From contig JAUZRQ010000026.1 of the NCBI GenBank assembly GCA_030950365.1, positions 21,699 to 85,698 of the forward strand: 64,000 nucleotides of DNA. The letters run 5' to 3'. The notes beneath the pieces are model-generated. The model was not told the DNA's origin. It saw only the letters and a list, made by a program, of their open reading frames with translations, and made no database searches. The stretch comes from Candidatus Zhuqueibacterota bacterium. GTDB taxonomy: Bacteria > Zhuqueibacterota > Zhuqueibacteria > Zhuqueibacterales > Geothermadaptataceae. Within the stretch, counting starts at the first letter, position 1, and each line of letters opens with the position of its first letter. Positions 46,277-55,052 of this stretch are shown in pieces. The translations under genes and the position numbers were made by a program.

Positions 46277-46735
46277 CGTTGGGGGGCGCGTGAATCAATT
46301 CAAGATTGGGAAAGAAAAAAATCTCTCGCAGAGCTCGCAGGGCACGCGGAGGAGTTTTTGGAAATGTAGTGACTTTCCTTGTAGTGTGGCGAAGCAATGA
46401 AAATTACCGGATTCTCTTCCCGTGGAATAAGCCGGCAATGAGATTCCGGTATTTCAGCGGCTCCCTTCAGGTCAACGCTGAAACCCGGAATGACCAATAA
46501 TTGCATATGCTGAATAGTTACATATTAAAAAATCATTTTTAGGCCACGGATGGACGCGGATTGAACACGGATGAAGCTGGTGGATATATAGCCACGCTCC
46601 CTTGCGGGATGCTTGCCGTGCATGATTTCTGTCCGATTCAAGGTAAAGGCTTAATATATACATTCAAATGGCCAAAAAATCCTCTGCGATCTCCACGGCT
46701 CTGCAAGAGCTGTTTCCCATAAGCCACATTCAGGC
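46277..46735. repeat. Gap with hairpin repeat B and short dispersed repeats
   Basis: No gene is supported. TCTCGCAGAGCTCGCAGGG lies at about 46321-46339. A hairpin has ATTCCGGTATTTCAGC (46443-46458) against GCTGAAACCCGGAAT (46477-46491), followed by GAATAGTTAC (46512-46521). CCACGGATGGACGCGGATTG starts near 46543. The hairpin plus tail matches 53640-53718. Confidence 0.7.
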
Positions 46736-48859
46736 CTATTTCTTCTTCACCGCACGGAACACACCATTGGGCTGCAGGAATTTCACCGCCGTGATCTCTC
46801 CTTTCTTGCCTTTTTCGAAAACCGCGCGGTAGCCGCTCAAGCCTTTGAGATTGAACCGGTTCGGTTTGTATGGTTCGAGGGTGTACTCCGGCTGGCCGGG
46901 GATCGTCAGGGTGAGCCGCTGGCCTTTGAGTTTGACCGTCACCAGCGCGCCCGAAAGCACATAATCGCCCTCGAATTGCCGCAAATAGCTGAGAGAATGC
47001 AATTCTTCCGGCGGCCGGCGGCGAAACTCGATGGCATCCACCAGCGGCTCTAATTTGACCGCCAGCCGGTCCACATCGCCGTTTTCATTGCTGAAAAACG
47101 TCACTTTTGGATGGTCGAAATCCTCGACCAAGAAGCGAAACACGTCGTAATGCCAGTGTTCCAGCGGCGCCTCGAATCCGTGGAAGGACGCCTGCAACTG
47201 TTTGCCATGCAGCCAAATGCGAATAAGGCCATAAGCCGGATGTTCATACTCGCCGGCGTAATCGGACAGCGCATGCGAAGGCCGGGTGCCGGCTTTACGC
47301 TCTTCATCCTTCAGCTTCTGCTGTTTTGCGGCTTTGGCCTGCTCGGTGCGGGCCTTGATGCGCTGATGCCAGTCGATGGGCGCCAGATCGAGCAAAAGAT
47401 CGGTGGCGTACAGACTCACAATGGTGGGCAGCGGCGTTCCGCTCAAATTGGCGAGAACCACCATACCCAGACCGTCGTTGGGCAGCAGATTGACCATGGC
47501 CTTGAATCCATCGATGGAGCCGCCGTGCGACACCCGCTTGTGGCCGCGGTAAGTCTGCACAAACCAGCCAAGCCCGTAGGCCGATTCGGACATTTCAGGG
47601 AAGTCCGCGGGTTTTGTGATCACCATCTGCGGAAGATGCGTCTCCTGCAACCGATTGGCAGAAACGATCTGGCGGCCCCGGAATTTGCCGCGGTTGAGTT
47701 GCATGATGATCCAGTGCGCCATTTCGTTTACGGAAGAATTGATCGACCCGGCCGGGCCCATGGCGTCGATATTGCGGTAGGGAATGCGCGTCACGCGATC
47801 GCCCATTTTACGGTATGCCAGCGCTGCGTCCGGCGCCGTCTTCAAAGCCTTCACCGAGAAATTCGTATAGCGCATGTCCAGCGACTCCAGGAGGCGTTGG
47901 CGCACAAACGCTTCCCAGGTGCTGCCGGTTACCTGGCCGACGAGATAGCCCGCGGTCATGAACATCAGATTTTGATACTGGAAGTCAGTGCGGAAATCCT
48001 TGCTGGGCGGCAAATATCTTAGCCGCTCGAACAGCTCGCGCCGCGAGAGATCGGCGCCGTACCAGACGAAATCGTGACGCGGCAGGCCGGACCGGTGCGT
48101 GACCAGATCACGCGGGGTCATGCGCTCGCTGGCGAAGCGATCCTGCAATTCAAAGGTGGGCAAATACGTGCGCACCGGCGTTTCCCAGTCGAGACGGCCC
48201 TCATCCACCAGCAGACCGATGGCCAGCGCCGTAAAGGCCTTGGTGCACGAACCGATGGCAAACAGCGTGTTTTCCGTGACCGGCTTCTTCGCTTCGAGAT
48301 CGCGGTAGCCGAAACCACGGGCGAAAATGACCTCGTTACCTTTCACAATGGCCATGGCCACGCCGGGCACCTCCCACGCCCGCCGCATGGAATCCACAAA
48401 CGCTGCGATGAGCTGCAGCTTTTGCTCGAGCGTGGCGGTCTCGGCCCGCAGTTGCTCGCCGCTTTTGCGCTTGAGGTGGAAAAGAAACGTCTGGCCGTGC
48501 TGCGTGAATTGGCCCTGAATCGCCTGCCCGTCCTCGCTGATTTCTCCATCGAAGGTCGGTTCCCCCGGCACACCGGCGATTTTGAACACCAGCCGCCGGT
48601 TTTGCAATTGAATATCCACCAGTGGTAGATCGCGGGCCATCTGCACCGGAATGTCGATGTCGCCCGACCACGCGCCGGAGCTGTTTTTGTGGAACGTGAT
48701 GTGAACTTTGAGCTGGCCGGCAGGTAACTGGATCGCGCCGTTCCAATCGCCGGAAAGATCGGTCTGCGCCTGTAGCGAAACCGGAGCCGCAAGCCAGCCA
48801 GCGCAGACCAGCCACAGGGCGATCCATAACCAAAAGCGAACGTTCTTTGAACGGATCAT
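46736..48859 (-). CDS. Exported serine hydrolase, class C beta-lactamase-like
   Basis: About 707 residues with signal peptide and an N-terminal beta-rich domain (about 30-140, starting Asp-Leu-Ser-Gly-Asp-Trp-Asn-Gly). The catalytic serine domain (about 145-480) has Gly-Ser-Cys-Thr-Lys (Ser-x-x-Lys), Tyr-Gln-Asn and His-Gly-Gly-Ser-Ile-Asp-Gly-Phe. A C-terminal tail of lipocalin-like strands (about 530-707) contains Gly-Glu-Tyr-Glu-His-Pro-Ala-Tyr-Gly. The family covers penicillin-binding-protein-like peptidases and esterases. The start at 48859 has GGGAG 8 bases upstream; 48973 would run into the NRAMP gene. It follows that gene after 29 bases. Confidence 0.87.
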   Translation of the reverse strand: MIRSKNVRFWLWIALWLVCAGWLAAPVSLQAQTDLSGDWNGAIQLPAGQLKVHITFHKNSSGAWSGDIDIPVQMARDLPLVDIQLQNRRLVFKIAGVPGEPTFDGEISEDGQAIQGQFTQHGQTFLFHLKRKSGEQLRAETATLEQKLQLIAAFVDSMRRAWEVPGVAMAIVKGNEVIFARGFGYRDLEAKKPVTENTLFAIGSCTKAFTALAIGLLVDEGRLDWETPVRTYLPTFELQDRFASERMTPRDLVTHRSGLPRHDFVWYGADLSRRELFERLRYLPPSKDFRTDFQYQNLMFMTAGYLVGQVTGSTWEAFVRQRLLESLDMRYTNFSVKALKTAPDAALAYRKMGDRVTRIPYRNIDAMGPAGSINSSVNEMAHWIIMQLNRGKFRGRQIVSANRLQETHLPQMVITKPADFPEMSESAYGLGWFVQTYRGHKRVSHGGSIDGFKAMVNLLPNDGLGMVVLANLSGTPLPTIVSLYATDLLLDLAPIDWHQRIKARTEQAKAAKQQKLKDEERKAGTRPSHALSDYAGEYEHPAYGLIRIWLHGKQLQASFHGFEAPLEHWHYDVFRFLVEDFDHPKVTFFSNENGDVDRLAVKLEPLVDAIEFRRRPPEELHSLSYLRQFEGDYVLSGALVTVKLKGQRLTLTIPGQPEYTLEPYKPNRFNLKGLSGYRAVFEKGKKGEITAVKFLQPNGVFRAVKKK

Positions 48860-48888
48860 CGTGATTCTCCCTGGTTTTTGAAACGCGT

Positions 48889-50196
48889 TCATCCGGTCCC
48901 GAAACGGCGCCGATGTGCGATTTGTTTGCTCACGGGCAGCGCCAGCAGGGCAATAACCCCCGCGCTGGTCCATATCAGGGCGGCGGGCGATGGATTGGAC
49001 TGTCCCAGCGCGGCAGCACCGGCGCGCAGGATGCCGGACAGTCCGAGCACCACGGTGATGGACACCACGATGCTCATCAGCGTGTTGGCCACGGCGCCGT
49101 TGATGGCGTCATCTCCCATCAGACTGCGATCGTTGACGGCGATCAGCAAGAATACGGCCACGAATGGCAGTAACACCCCGTTGAGCGCCTGCGCCAGAAT
49201 GATCGCCGGAATCGGTTTGATGTCGGCAAGGCCAAAGAGCACGCCGACGGCCAGCACGCCCAGCCAGACGCCGCGAAACTCCCGGCCTTTTTCGTCCCAG
49301 GACAGACCGTCTGGACGCTCGAACAGGCTGCGGGCGGTGATGGCCGCCGCCAGCGGCGCGGTGATCGCCGAAGAAAAGCCGGCCGCAAACAGGCCGAGGG
49401 CAAAAAAGAACTGCGCCCAGCCGCCCAGCGCGCCTGCCAGGGTGGCGGAAAGGGCCTCGAAGGAGAATTCGCCCTGCACGGCCGAGCCGACCACCAACAC
49501 GCCCATGGAAATGATCCCGCCAAGAATAATGGCGATGCTCAGGCCGAACCGCATTTCCGGCAGTTTGGAGCCCCGCGCGATGCCCGAGCCGAGAAACAAA
49601 TTGTACGGAACCACGGTGGTGCCAATCAGGCCGAGCACCAAAAGACCGCTGCCGGCCGGAAAACCGGGCCAGAGGGCGCCGCGTGTCAATTCGGCAAGGG
49701 ACGGCTTCAGCGAGAATGCCGTGCTCAAAAAAGCGATGCCCATCAGGCCGACCAGCCCACCGAGAAACTGCGCCACGCGCCGGGTTTTACCGAACCAGAG
49801 CAGCAGTCCGGCCAGCAGCCCCACCAGCAGGGTCATCTGGCTGCGCGATAGCGGAATGGCCAGAAGCGCCCCGGCCACGCCGCCCAAAATATTGCCCGCT
49901 TCGTAGGCAGCGCAGCCGAGGATGATGGCGCCGGACACAAGCGAAATCACCAGCAGCCGTTCCACGCGGCGGTGGAATTGGTAGCGGATGGCCTGCCCGA
50001 GGTTCTTTTCGGAGACGATGGTGATGCGCGCGCTGGCCTCCTGCAGAATGAGGCAGGCCGCCGTGGAAAACAGCAGCGCCCACAGCAGGGCGAATTGATA
50101 CCGCGCCCCCGCCGAGGCCGCCGTGGTAATGGTTCCGGGACCGATAAAGGCGGCCGAAATGATCGACCAGAACAGGATATTGAGCAAGCGGTTCAT
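48889..50196 (-). CDS. NRAMP-family metal-ion transporter, non-canonical binding site
   Basis: A 435-residue inner-membrane protein with about 11 helices in the LeuT-type fold. Where canonical NRAMP proteins have Asp-Pro-Gly-Asn in helix 1, this one has Gly-Pro-Gly-Thr (Ala-Phe-Ile-Gly-Pro-Gly-Thr-Ile-Thr-Thr). Where helix 6 has Met-Pro-His, it has Val-Pro-Tyr (Gly-Thr-Thr-Val-Val-Pro-Tyr-Asn-Leu-Phe). The metal-coordinating Asp, Asn and Met are therefore replaced, as in a recognised divergent clade, and the transported ion may differ from Mn or Fe. It is first in a two-gene unit with the serine hydrolase. Confidence 0.85.
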   Translation of the reverse strand: MNRLLNILFWSIISAAFIGPGTITTAASAGARYQFALLWALLFSTAACLILQEASARITIVSEKNLGQAIRYQFHRRVERLLVISLVSGAIILGCAAYEAGNILGGVAGALLAIPLSRSQMTLLVGLLAGLLLWFGKTRRVAQFLGGLVGLMGIAFLSTAFSLKPSLAELTRGALWPGFPAGSGLLVLGLIGTTVVPYNLFLGSGIARGSKLPEMRFGLSIAIILGGIISMGVLVVGSAVQGEFSFEALSATLAGALGGWAQFFFALGLFAAGFSSAITAPLAAAITARSLFERPDGLSWDEKGREFRGVWLGVLAVGVLFGLADIKPIPAIILAQALNGVLLPFVAVFLLIAVNDRSLMGDDAINGAVANTLMSIVVSITVVLGLSGILRAGAAALGQSNPSPAALIWTSAGVIALLALPVSKQIAHRRRFGTG

Positions 50197-50806
50197 TCAG
50201 TCGGTCTCCTTTGATTGTACACGCAATATGTCAATTTATTCGAACGCCATTGTATCTCAAATCGAACACCGTCTCCGATGATGCTTTTTTATCCGTAGCC
50301 CGCGCCCCTTGTAGGCGCACATTAAATCTCCGTTCCAAAGTGCATTTGGGACGGAACGTGTTTATAGAAGCTGCGCCTCCTCCTATTGCCCGTAGTATTT
50401 CCCCATGCTTCATTTTTGGAAGCAAAGCTTCTTTTGGCAATTTCCGTCCCAAGTGCAACTTGGGACGGAGGGGAAAGCGAACAAGGATAACACAGATGAC
50501 GCGGATTCACGCGGATATTAAAAAATTGTCCGGCTGTCAGGGACGGCCTCTAGCCTGTGGATGCAATATTGTTCATCGGATAGACGCAGTCCCCGACGGC
50601 ATCCACTGCGATACGCGAAAACAGGTACGCCGGTGCGCTACGCCTAAAGAAAAACAAAATGCCAGCGACTGCAAGCAATTTGCGCCGAGGAAAAATCCGG
50701 CAGGAAGTTTTTGACATCGGGGAAAAAATGTGTAATTTAATGCAATGTCCAAACCGGAAACGATTTCATACCATTCTACCATCACGGCGTTCATGGGGAG
50801 GAAACC
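50197..50806. repeat. Gap with an inverted copy of the modular repeat
   Basis: No gene is supported. Palindromes at 50329-50355 and 50443-50469 bracket a module that is the reverse complement of 37270-37408. A CACAGATGACGCGGATTCACG word lies near 50493. A probable promoter for the binding-protein gene follows. Confidence 0.75.
50711..50738 (+). promoter_or_regulatory. Probable promoter of the sugar ABC importer
   Basis: TTGACA (50711-50716) and TAATTT (50733-50738) are spaced by 16 bases, about 65 bases before the binding-protein start. Confidence 0.45.
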
Positions 50807-51775
50807 ATGCGAACCCTTCGATTGGCACTCATCGGCGTCCTCACGCTGGCGCTTGTTCAGGCCTGCGGTAAAAAAGAACAGAACCAAAACGATAGCTCCC
50901 GGCCGGTCATCGGCGTCTCGCTGTTGACCATGAGCCACTCCTTTTTTCAGGATCTGAGCAAGGCCATCAAGGCCGAGGCCGAAAAACAGGGATTTGACCT
51001 GATCATGGTCGCCGGCGAGTTCGATCCGGCGCGGCAGCAGAATCAAATCAACGATTTCATCGTCAAACGCGTGACCGCAATTCTGCTCTGTCCGACCGAT
51101 TCCCGGGCCATCGGCACCTCGGTGAAAAAGGCCAATGCCGCCGGTATCCCGGTGTTCACTGCCGATATCGCCGTTCTGGCCGAAGGCGTGTCGATCGTAT
51201 CGCACGTGGCGTCGGACAATTATCAGGCCGGCCGGCTGGCAGCCAAAGCGGTGCTCGAAGCCATCGGCGGAAGCGGCAAAATCGGCATCATCGATCATCC
51301 CGAGGTCGAATCGGTGATTTTGCGAACGCGCGGGTTTATGGATGAACTGAACGAACAGCGTGAAAAAAACGGCGTGGAGATCGAGGTCGTTTCGCGCCTG
51401 TCCGGCGGCGGCGTGAAGGATAAAGCGTTCAAAGCGGCGGAAGATATGCTTCAGGCGCATCCCGATCTGGACGCCATCTTCGCCATCAACGATCCTTCGG
51501 CGCTAGGCGTGGTGGCCGCGATCGAAAAAGCGGGCAAATCCGCCAGAGTGCGTGTCGTCGGCATCGACGGCATGCCGGAAGGCCGCAAAGCCGTCCGCGA
51601 TGGCAAAATCTATGCTGAGATTTTACAGCATCCACAGGACATTGGCCGGCGCGCGATTCAAGCCATCGCTGCGTACCTGTCGGGCGAAGAGGTGCCGCCG
51701 AAAATCTTGATTCCGACGTCCATTTACCGCCAGGAGGATGCGAAAAAGGACCCGATGCTGGCCACGGCAAAGTGA
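50807..51775 (+). CDS. Sugar ABC importer substrate-binding lipoprotein (RbsB-like)
   Basis: A 322-residue protein with a lipoprotein signal (hydrophobic core then Leu-Val-Gln-Ala-Cys, Cys at about 20). The two-lobed periplasmic-binding fold of the ribose/galactose type shows Val-Ser-Leu-Leu-Thr-Met-Ser-His-Ser-Phe-Phe, Asn-Asp-Pro-Ser-Ala-Leu-Gly, Val-Gly-Ile-Asp-Gly-Met-Pro-Glu-Gly and Ala-Glu-Ile-Leu-Gln-His-Pro. It captures a sugar outside the inner membrane and passes it to the permease. GGGGAGG precedes the ATG. The gene heads a three-gene importer locus with unusually large gaps (208 and 243 bases). Substrate unknown. Confidence 0.92.
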   Translation: MRTLRLALIGVLTLALVQACGKKEQNQNDSSRPVIGVSLLTMSHSFFQDLSKAIKAEAEKQGFDLIMVAGEFDPARQQNQINDFIVKRVTAILLCPTDSRAIGTSVKKANAAGIPVFTADIAVLAEGVSIVSHVASDNYQAGRLAAKAVLEAIGGSGKIGIIDHPEVESVILRTRGFMDELNEQREKNGVEIEVVSRLSGGGVKDKAFKAAEDMLQAHPDLDAIFAINDPSALGVVAAIEKAGKSARVRVVGIDGMPEGRKAVRDGKIYAEILQHPQDIGRRAIQAIAAYLSGEEVPPKILIPTSIYRQEDAKKDPMLATAK

Positions 51776-51983
51776 GTCCGATGGCGCAGGCCGTGGCTTT
51801 TCTCGATCCGAATAATCGCCGTTTCGCTACAGCAGCCATGTTGATTGAGCACCATCCCCGGAACGAGCCAGCAGGACCAAAGTAGCTATTGACTGAAGAC
51901 TTACAATTGAAACCACCAACCGTGCATTCACGATTCGATACTTGATAAATGGGCCGGATTTCGTGACTTCCATTCGAAAAAAC

Positions 51984-53498
51984 ATGTCCGCTGATACCAC
52001 ACCGCTCCTGCGCATGCAGGGCATCGACAAGGCGTTTCCCGGAGTACAGGCGCTCAGACAGGCGCATCTGGAATTGCGCGCCGGTGAAGTGCTGGCGCTG
52101 CTTGGCGAAAATGGCGCCGGCAAAAGCACGCTCATCAAAGTGCTGTCCGGGGCACATCAGCCGGATGCTGGCCGTATTTTCATCGATGGCCGCGAGGTGC
52201 GCATTAGCTCTCCCATCGTGGCGCAGGCGCGGGGCATTGCGGTGATCTACCAGGAGTTCAATCTGGTGCCGACGCTGAGCGCGCGCGAGAACATCTTTCT
52301 TGGCCAGGAAACGACGCGCGCGGGATTGGTAGACCGGCGGGCAGAATACCGAAAGGCCATGGAATTGTTCGATCGCCTGTCCGTGCGGATCGATCCGGAT
52401 GTGCCATGCAAACGGCTGACCGTGGCGCAGCAGCAGGTGGTCGAAATCGCCCGCGCACTGGCCACCAGCGCCCACATCATCGTGATGGACGAGCCAAGCG
52501 CCACGCTGACGCTGCAAGAAGTGCGCAAGCTGTTCGACATCATCCGCGAGCTCCGGGCGCGCGGGATGGGGATCATCTACATCAGCCACCGGCTGGATGA
52601 AATCTTCGACATCGCCGACCGGGTAACGGTGATGCGGGACGGCGAGTGCATTGAAACCTGCCAAATTGGCCAGACCAGCCGTGCACGGCTGATCGAGCTG
52701 ATGGTGGGCCGCAAACTGGAAAACGAATTCCCTGCAAAATCCGCGAAAATCGGCGAAGAGCGGTTGGTGGTCAAAAACCTGCGGCGCGGGCGAGCGGTGC
52801 GCGGGGTGTCGTTTTCGACGCGCGCCGGCGAGGTGCTGGGTATCACCGGGCTGGTGGGTGCGGGCAAGACGGAACTGGCGCGGATGCTGTTCGGGGCCGA
52901 TCGGGCCGACGGCGGCGAAATTCTCCTGGATGGCAGGCCGGTCCGGTTTGCGCATCCTCGCGAGGCCATCCGTGCCGGGGTGTGCCTGCTGCCCGAAGAC
53001 CGGCAGACGCAGGGATTGATTCAGGGGCGATCGGTGCGGGAAAATTTCGGCCTGCCCAATCTGAACGCATGGTCGCGCGGCGGCTTCATACAAAAAAGCC
53101 GGGAAGTGGCGGCGTTACAGCGCTATGTGCAGGACCTGAGCATCAAAATCGCCGATGTTGAGCAACCGGTGCGCCATCTATCCGGCGGCAATCAGCAGAA
53201 AGTGGTGCTGGCCAAATGGCTGGAGGCCCATTCGCGCGTGATCATTTTCGACGAACCTACGCGCGGCATCGATGTGGGCGCGAAGTACGAGATTTATTTG
53301 CTCATCAACCGGCTGGCCGAGCAGGGTAAGGCCATTGTTCTGATTTCCTCAGAGCTGTCGGAAGTCATTGGCATGAGCGACCGCATTCTGGTGATGCACG
53401 AAGGCTGCATCAGCGCCGAGTTCAGCAATGTCTCGGCCGTCACCCAGGAGCAGATCATGCGCTATGCCGTGGGAGAAATGGACACGCGGTCGGCATGA
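51984..53498 (+). CDS. Sugar ABC importer ATP-binding protein (RbsA-like, two ATPase domains)
   Basis: About 504 residues with two fused ABC domains. The first (about 10-240) has Walker A Gly-Glu-Asn-Gly-Ala-Gly-Lys-Ser-Thr, a Leu-Thr-Val-Ala-Gln-Gln-Gln signature, and Asp-Glu-Pro-Ser. The second (about 255-500) has a degenerate Walker A Gly-Leu-Val-Gly-Ala-Gly-Lys-Thr, Leu-Ser-Gly-Gly-Asn-Gln-Gln, and Asp-Glu-Pro-Thr-Arg-Gly-Ile-Asp-Val-Gly. This is the RbsA/XylG arrangement. I take the ATG at 51984; in-frame upstream starts (TTG 51942, GTG 51963) have no binding site either. It powers the permease at 53742. Confidence 0.93.
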   Translation: MSADTTPLLRMQGIDKAFPGVQALRQAHLELRAGEVLALLGENGAGKSTLIKVLSGAHQPDAGRIFIDGREVRISSPIVAQARGIAVIYQEFNLVPTLSARENIFLGQETTRAGLVDRRAEYRKAMELFDRLSVRIDPDVPCKRLTVAQQQVVEIARALATSAHIIVMDEPSATLTLQEVRKLFDIIRELRARGMGIIYISHRLDEIFDIADRVTVMRDGECIETCQIGQTSRARLIELMVGRKLENEFPAKSAKIGEERLVVKNLRRGRAVRGVSFSTRAGEVLGITGLVGAGKTELARMLFGADRADGGEILLDGRPVRFAHPREAIRAGVCLLPEDRQTQGLIQGRSVRENFGLPNLNAWSRGGFIQKSREVAALQRYVQDLSIKIADVEQPVRHLSGGNQQKVVLAKWLEAHSRVIIFDEPTRGIDVGAKYEIYLLINRLAEQGKAIVLISSELSEVIGMSDRILVMHEGCISAEFSNVSAVTQEQIMRYAVGEMDTRSA

Positions 53499-53639
53499 TT
53501 GAAACTGGCCCGTCCGGTTTTGAAATCATCCGGTATCGCAGACGACGAGATCGCCATTCCATGCCCTCCTTCCCAAGTTAAACTTGGGAAGGAGGGCTGA
53601 GGAAGGTTAATCTCTTTCCTGGGAATAAAAAGATATGAG

Positions 53640-53718
53640 ATTCCGGCATTTCAGCGTCTCCCATGCGGTCGCGGCTGAAAGCCGGAATGACAAAAAAAGG
53701 CACATGTTGAATAGTTAC
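53640..53718. repeat. Hairpin repeat B with GAATAGTTAC tail, second copy
   Basis: ATTCCGGCATTTCAGC (53640-53655) pairs with GCTGAAAGCCGGAAT (53674-53688), followed by GAATAGTTAC (53709-53718). It matches 46443-46521. A palindrome of the first family (53567-53593) lies just upstream, both inside the ABC importer locus. Confidence 0.7.
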
Positions 53719-53741
53719 GAAAAACCGAACCGCTACCCAAA

Positions 53742-55052
53742 ATGATGCGACGCATACAAATCCTGTCTGATTACGGTATGCCCGGCGTGCTGTTGCTGCT
53801 CTGCCTGTTCTTTTCGGTGGTGACGCTCGAGGAACAGCACCCGGAAGGCGAGGACGCCGCGAACCGCGTGGCGCCAAAAATAGCGCAGCAGGTGCCGCAG
53901 GACCGGCCGCTGGTCATCGTGGCGCGGCCGACGCTGCGCGATCAGGCGTTTGCCCGAACGGCAAAGGCCCTGTTGCAAGAGCGGGGCTACCGCGTGCTGG
54001 CGGTGATCCATGGGGAGCCGCCGGTCATTCGCCTCCGTTTGCAGGCCCTGGCCGATAGCGCAGCCGTGCCTGCGGCTCTGGTGACCGTGCCGGATTTTCG
54101 CCTGCCGCTGCAATCGATTCAAACGCGCATCCCGCCACTGGCGCAAATCCCGGTGATCGTGCCAGACAGTTACCGCTGGCCCACGTTTTTGCTGCGCGAC
54201 AATCTCATCAACGTGGTCAACCAGATCGTGGTCATAGCCATTATTGCTATCGGCATGACCATGGTCATCATCACCGCCGGCATCGACCTTTCGGTGGGAA
54301 GCCTCATCGCGCTGTCGGCGGTCATTGCCGCCCGGCTGATTGCCGGTATGGGCGGCACAGAGGCCAGCACCCTGGCCCTGATTCTGGCCTCGTTTGCGGC
54401 CATTCTGGCCTGCGGTGGGCTCGGCATGCTGTCCGGCGTCATCATCACGCGTTTTAGCGTGCCGCCGTTCATCGCCACCCTCGGCTGGATGCTGGTGGCC
54501 AGCGGACTCGCGTACATCATCTCCGGGGGGCAGTCCATTTATGCGATCCCGGACCGGTTTGTCTGGCTGGGGCGCGGCACCGCGTTTCTGGGCATTCCCA
54601 ATGCGGTGGTGTTGATGGCGCTGCTGTATGCGGCGGCCTACGTGCTGATGACCCACACCGTACTGGGGCGCTACATTTATGCCGTGGGCGGCAATCCCGA
54701 GGCGGCGCGGCTGTCGGGCGTGCGCGTGCAACGGATCCTTGTGTTTGTGTACACCGTTTCCGGGCTGATGGCCGGGCTGGGCGGCATTGTGCTGGCCAGT
54801 CAGCTCAAAAGCGGCGCGCCGACCTATGGCCTGCTATACGAGCTGTACGTCATCGCCGCGGTGGTCGTCGGCGGCACCAGCCTGTCCGGCGGCGAGGGAA
54901 AGATCATGGGCACGCTCATCGGCGCGCTCATCATCGGCGTGATTCAGAACGGCATGAATCTGACCGGCGTGGAGACTTATACCCAGAAAGTCGTTTTGGG
55001 CTTGGTGATCCTCGGTGCGGTGCTGTTGGACAAATGGCGCAGTCGTGGGTGA
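53742..55052 (+). CDS. Sugar ABC importer permease (RbsC-like) with extracytoplasmic insertion
   Basis: A 436-residue permease. After helix 1 (about 11-28) it carries roughly 110 soluble residues (about 30-145) with Arg-Pro-Leu-Val-Ile-Val-Ala-Arg-Pro-Thr and Gly-Tyr-Arg-Val-Leu-Ala-Val-Ile strands, before normal RbsC-type helices resume with Ile-Ala-Ile-Gly-Met-Thr-Met-Val-Ile-Ile-Thr-Ala-Gly-Ile-Asp-Leu-Ser-Val-Gly. The family motif Gly-Gly-Asn-Pro-Glu-Ala-Ala-Arg-Leu-Ser-Gly-Val and Val-Gly-Gly-Thr-Ser-Leu-Ser-Gly-Gly-Glu-Gly are present. Usual RbsC proteins are about 320 residues. Two ATGs lie at 53742 and 53745; no Shine-Dalgarno is evident. Confidence 0.88.
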   Translation: MMRRIQILSDYGMPGVLLLLCLFFSVVTLEEQHPEGEDAANRVAPKIAQQVPQDRPLVIVARPTLRDQAFARTAKALLQERGYRVLAVIHGEPPVIRLRLQALADSAAVPAALVTVPDFRLPLQSIQTRIPPLAQIPVIVPDSYRWPTFLLRDNLINVVNQIVVIAIIAIGMTMVIITAGIDLSVGSLIALSAVIAARLIAGMGGTEASTLALILASFAAILACGGLGMLSGVIITRFSVPPFIATLGWMLVASGLAYIISGGQSIYAIPDRFVWLGRGTAFLGIPNAVVLMALLYAAAYVLMTHTVLGRYIYAVGGNPEAARLSGVRVQRILVFVYTVSGLMAGLGGIVLASQLKSGAPTYGLLYELYVIAAVVVGGTSLSGGEGKIMGTLIGALIIGVIQNGMNLTGVETYTQKVVLGLVILGAVLLDKWRSRG

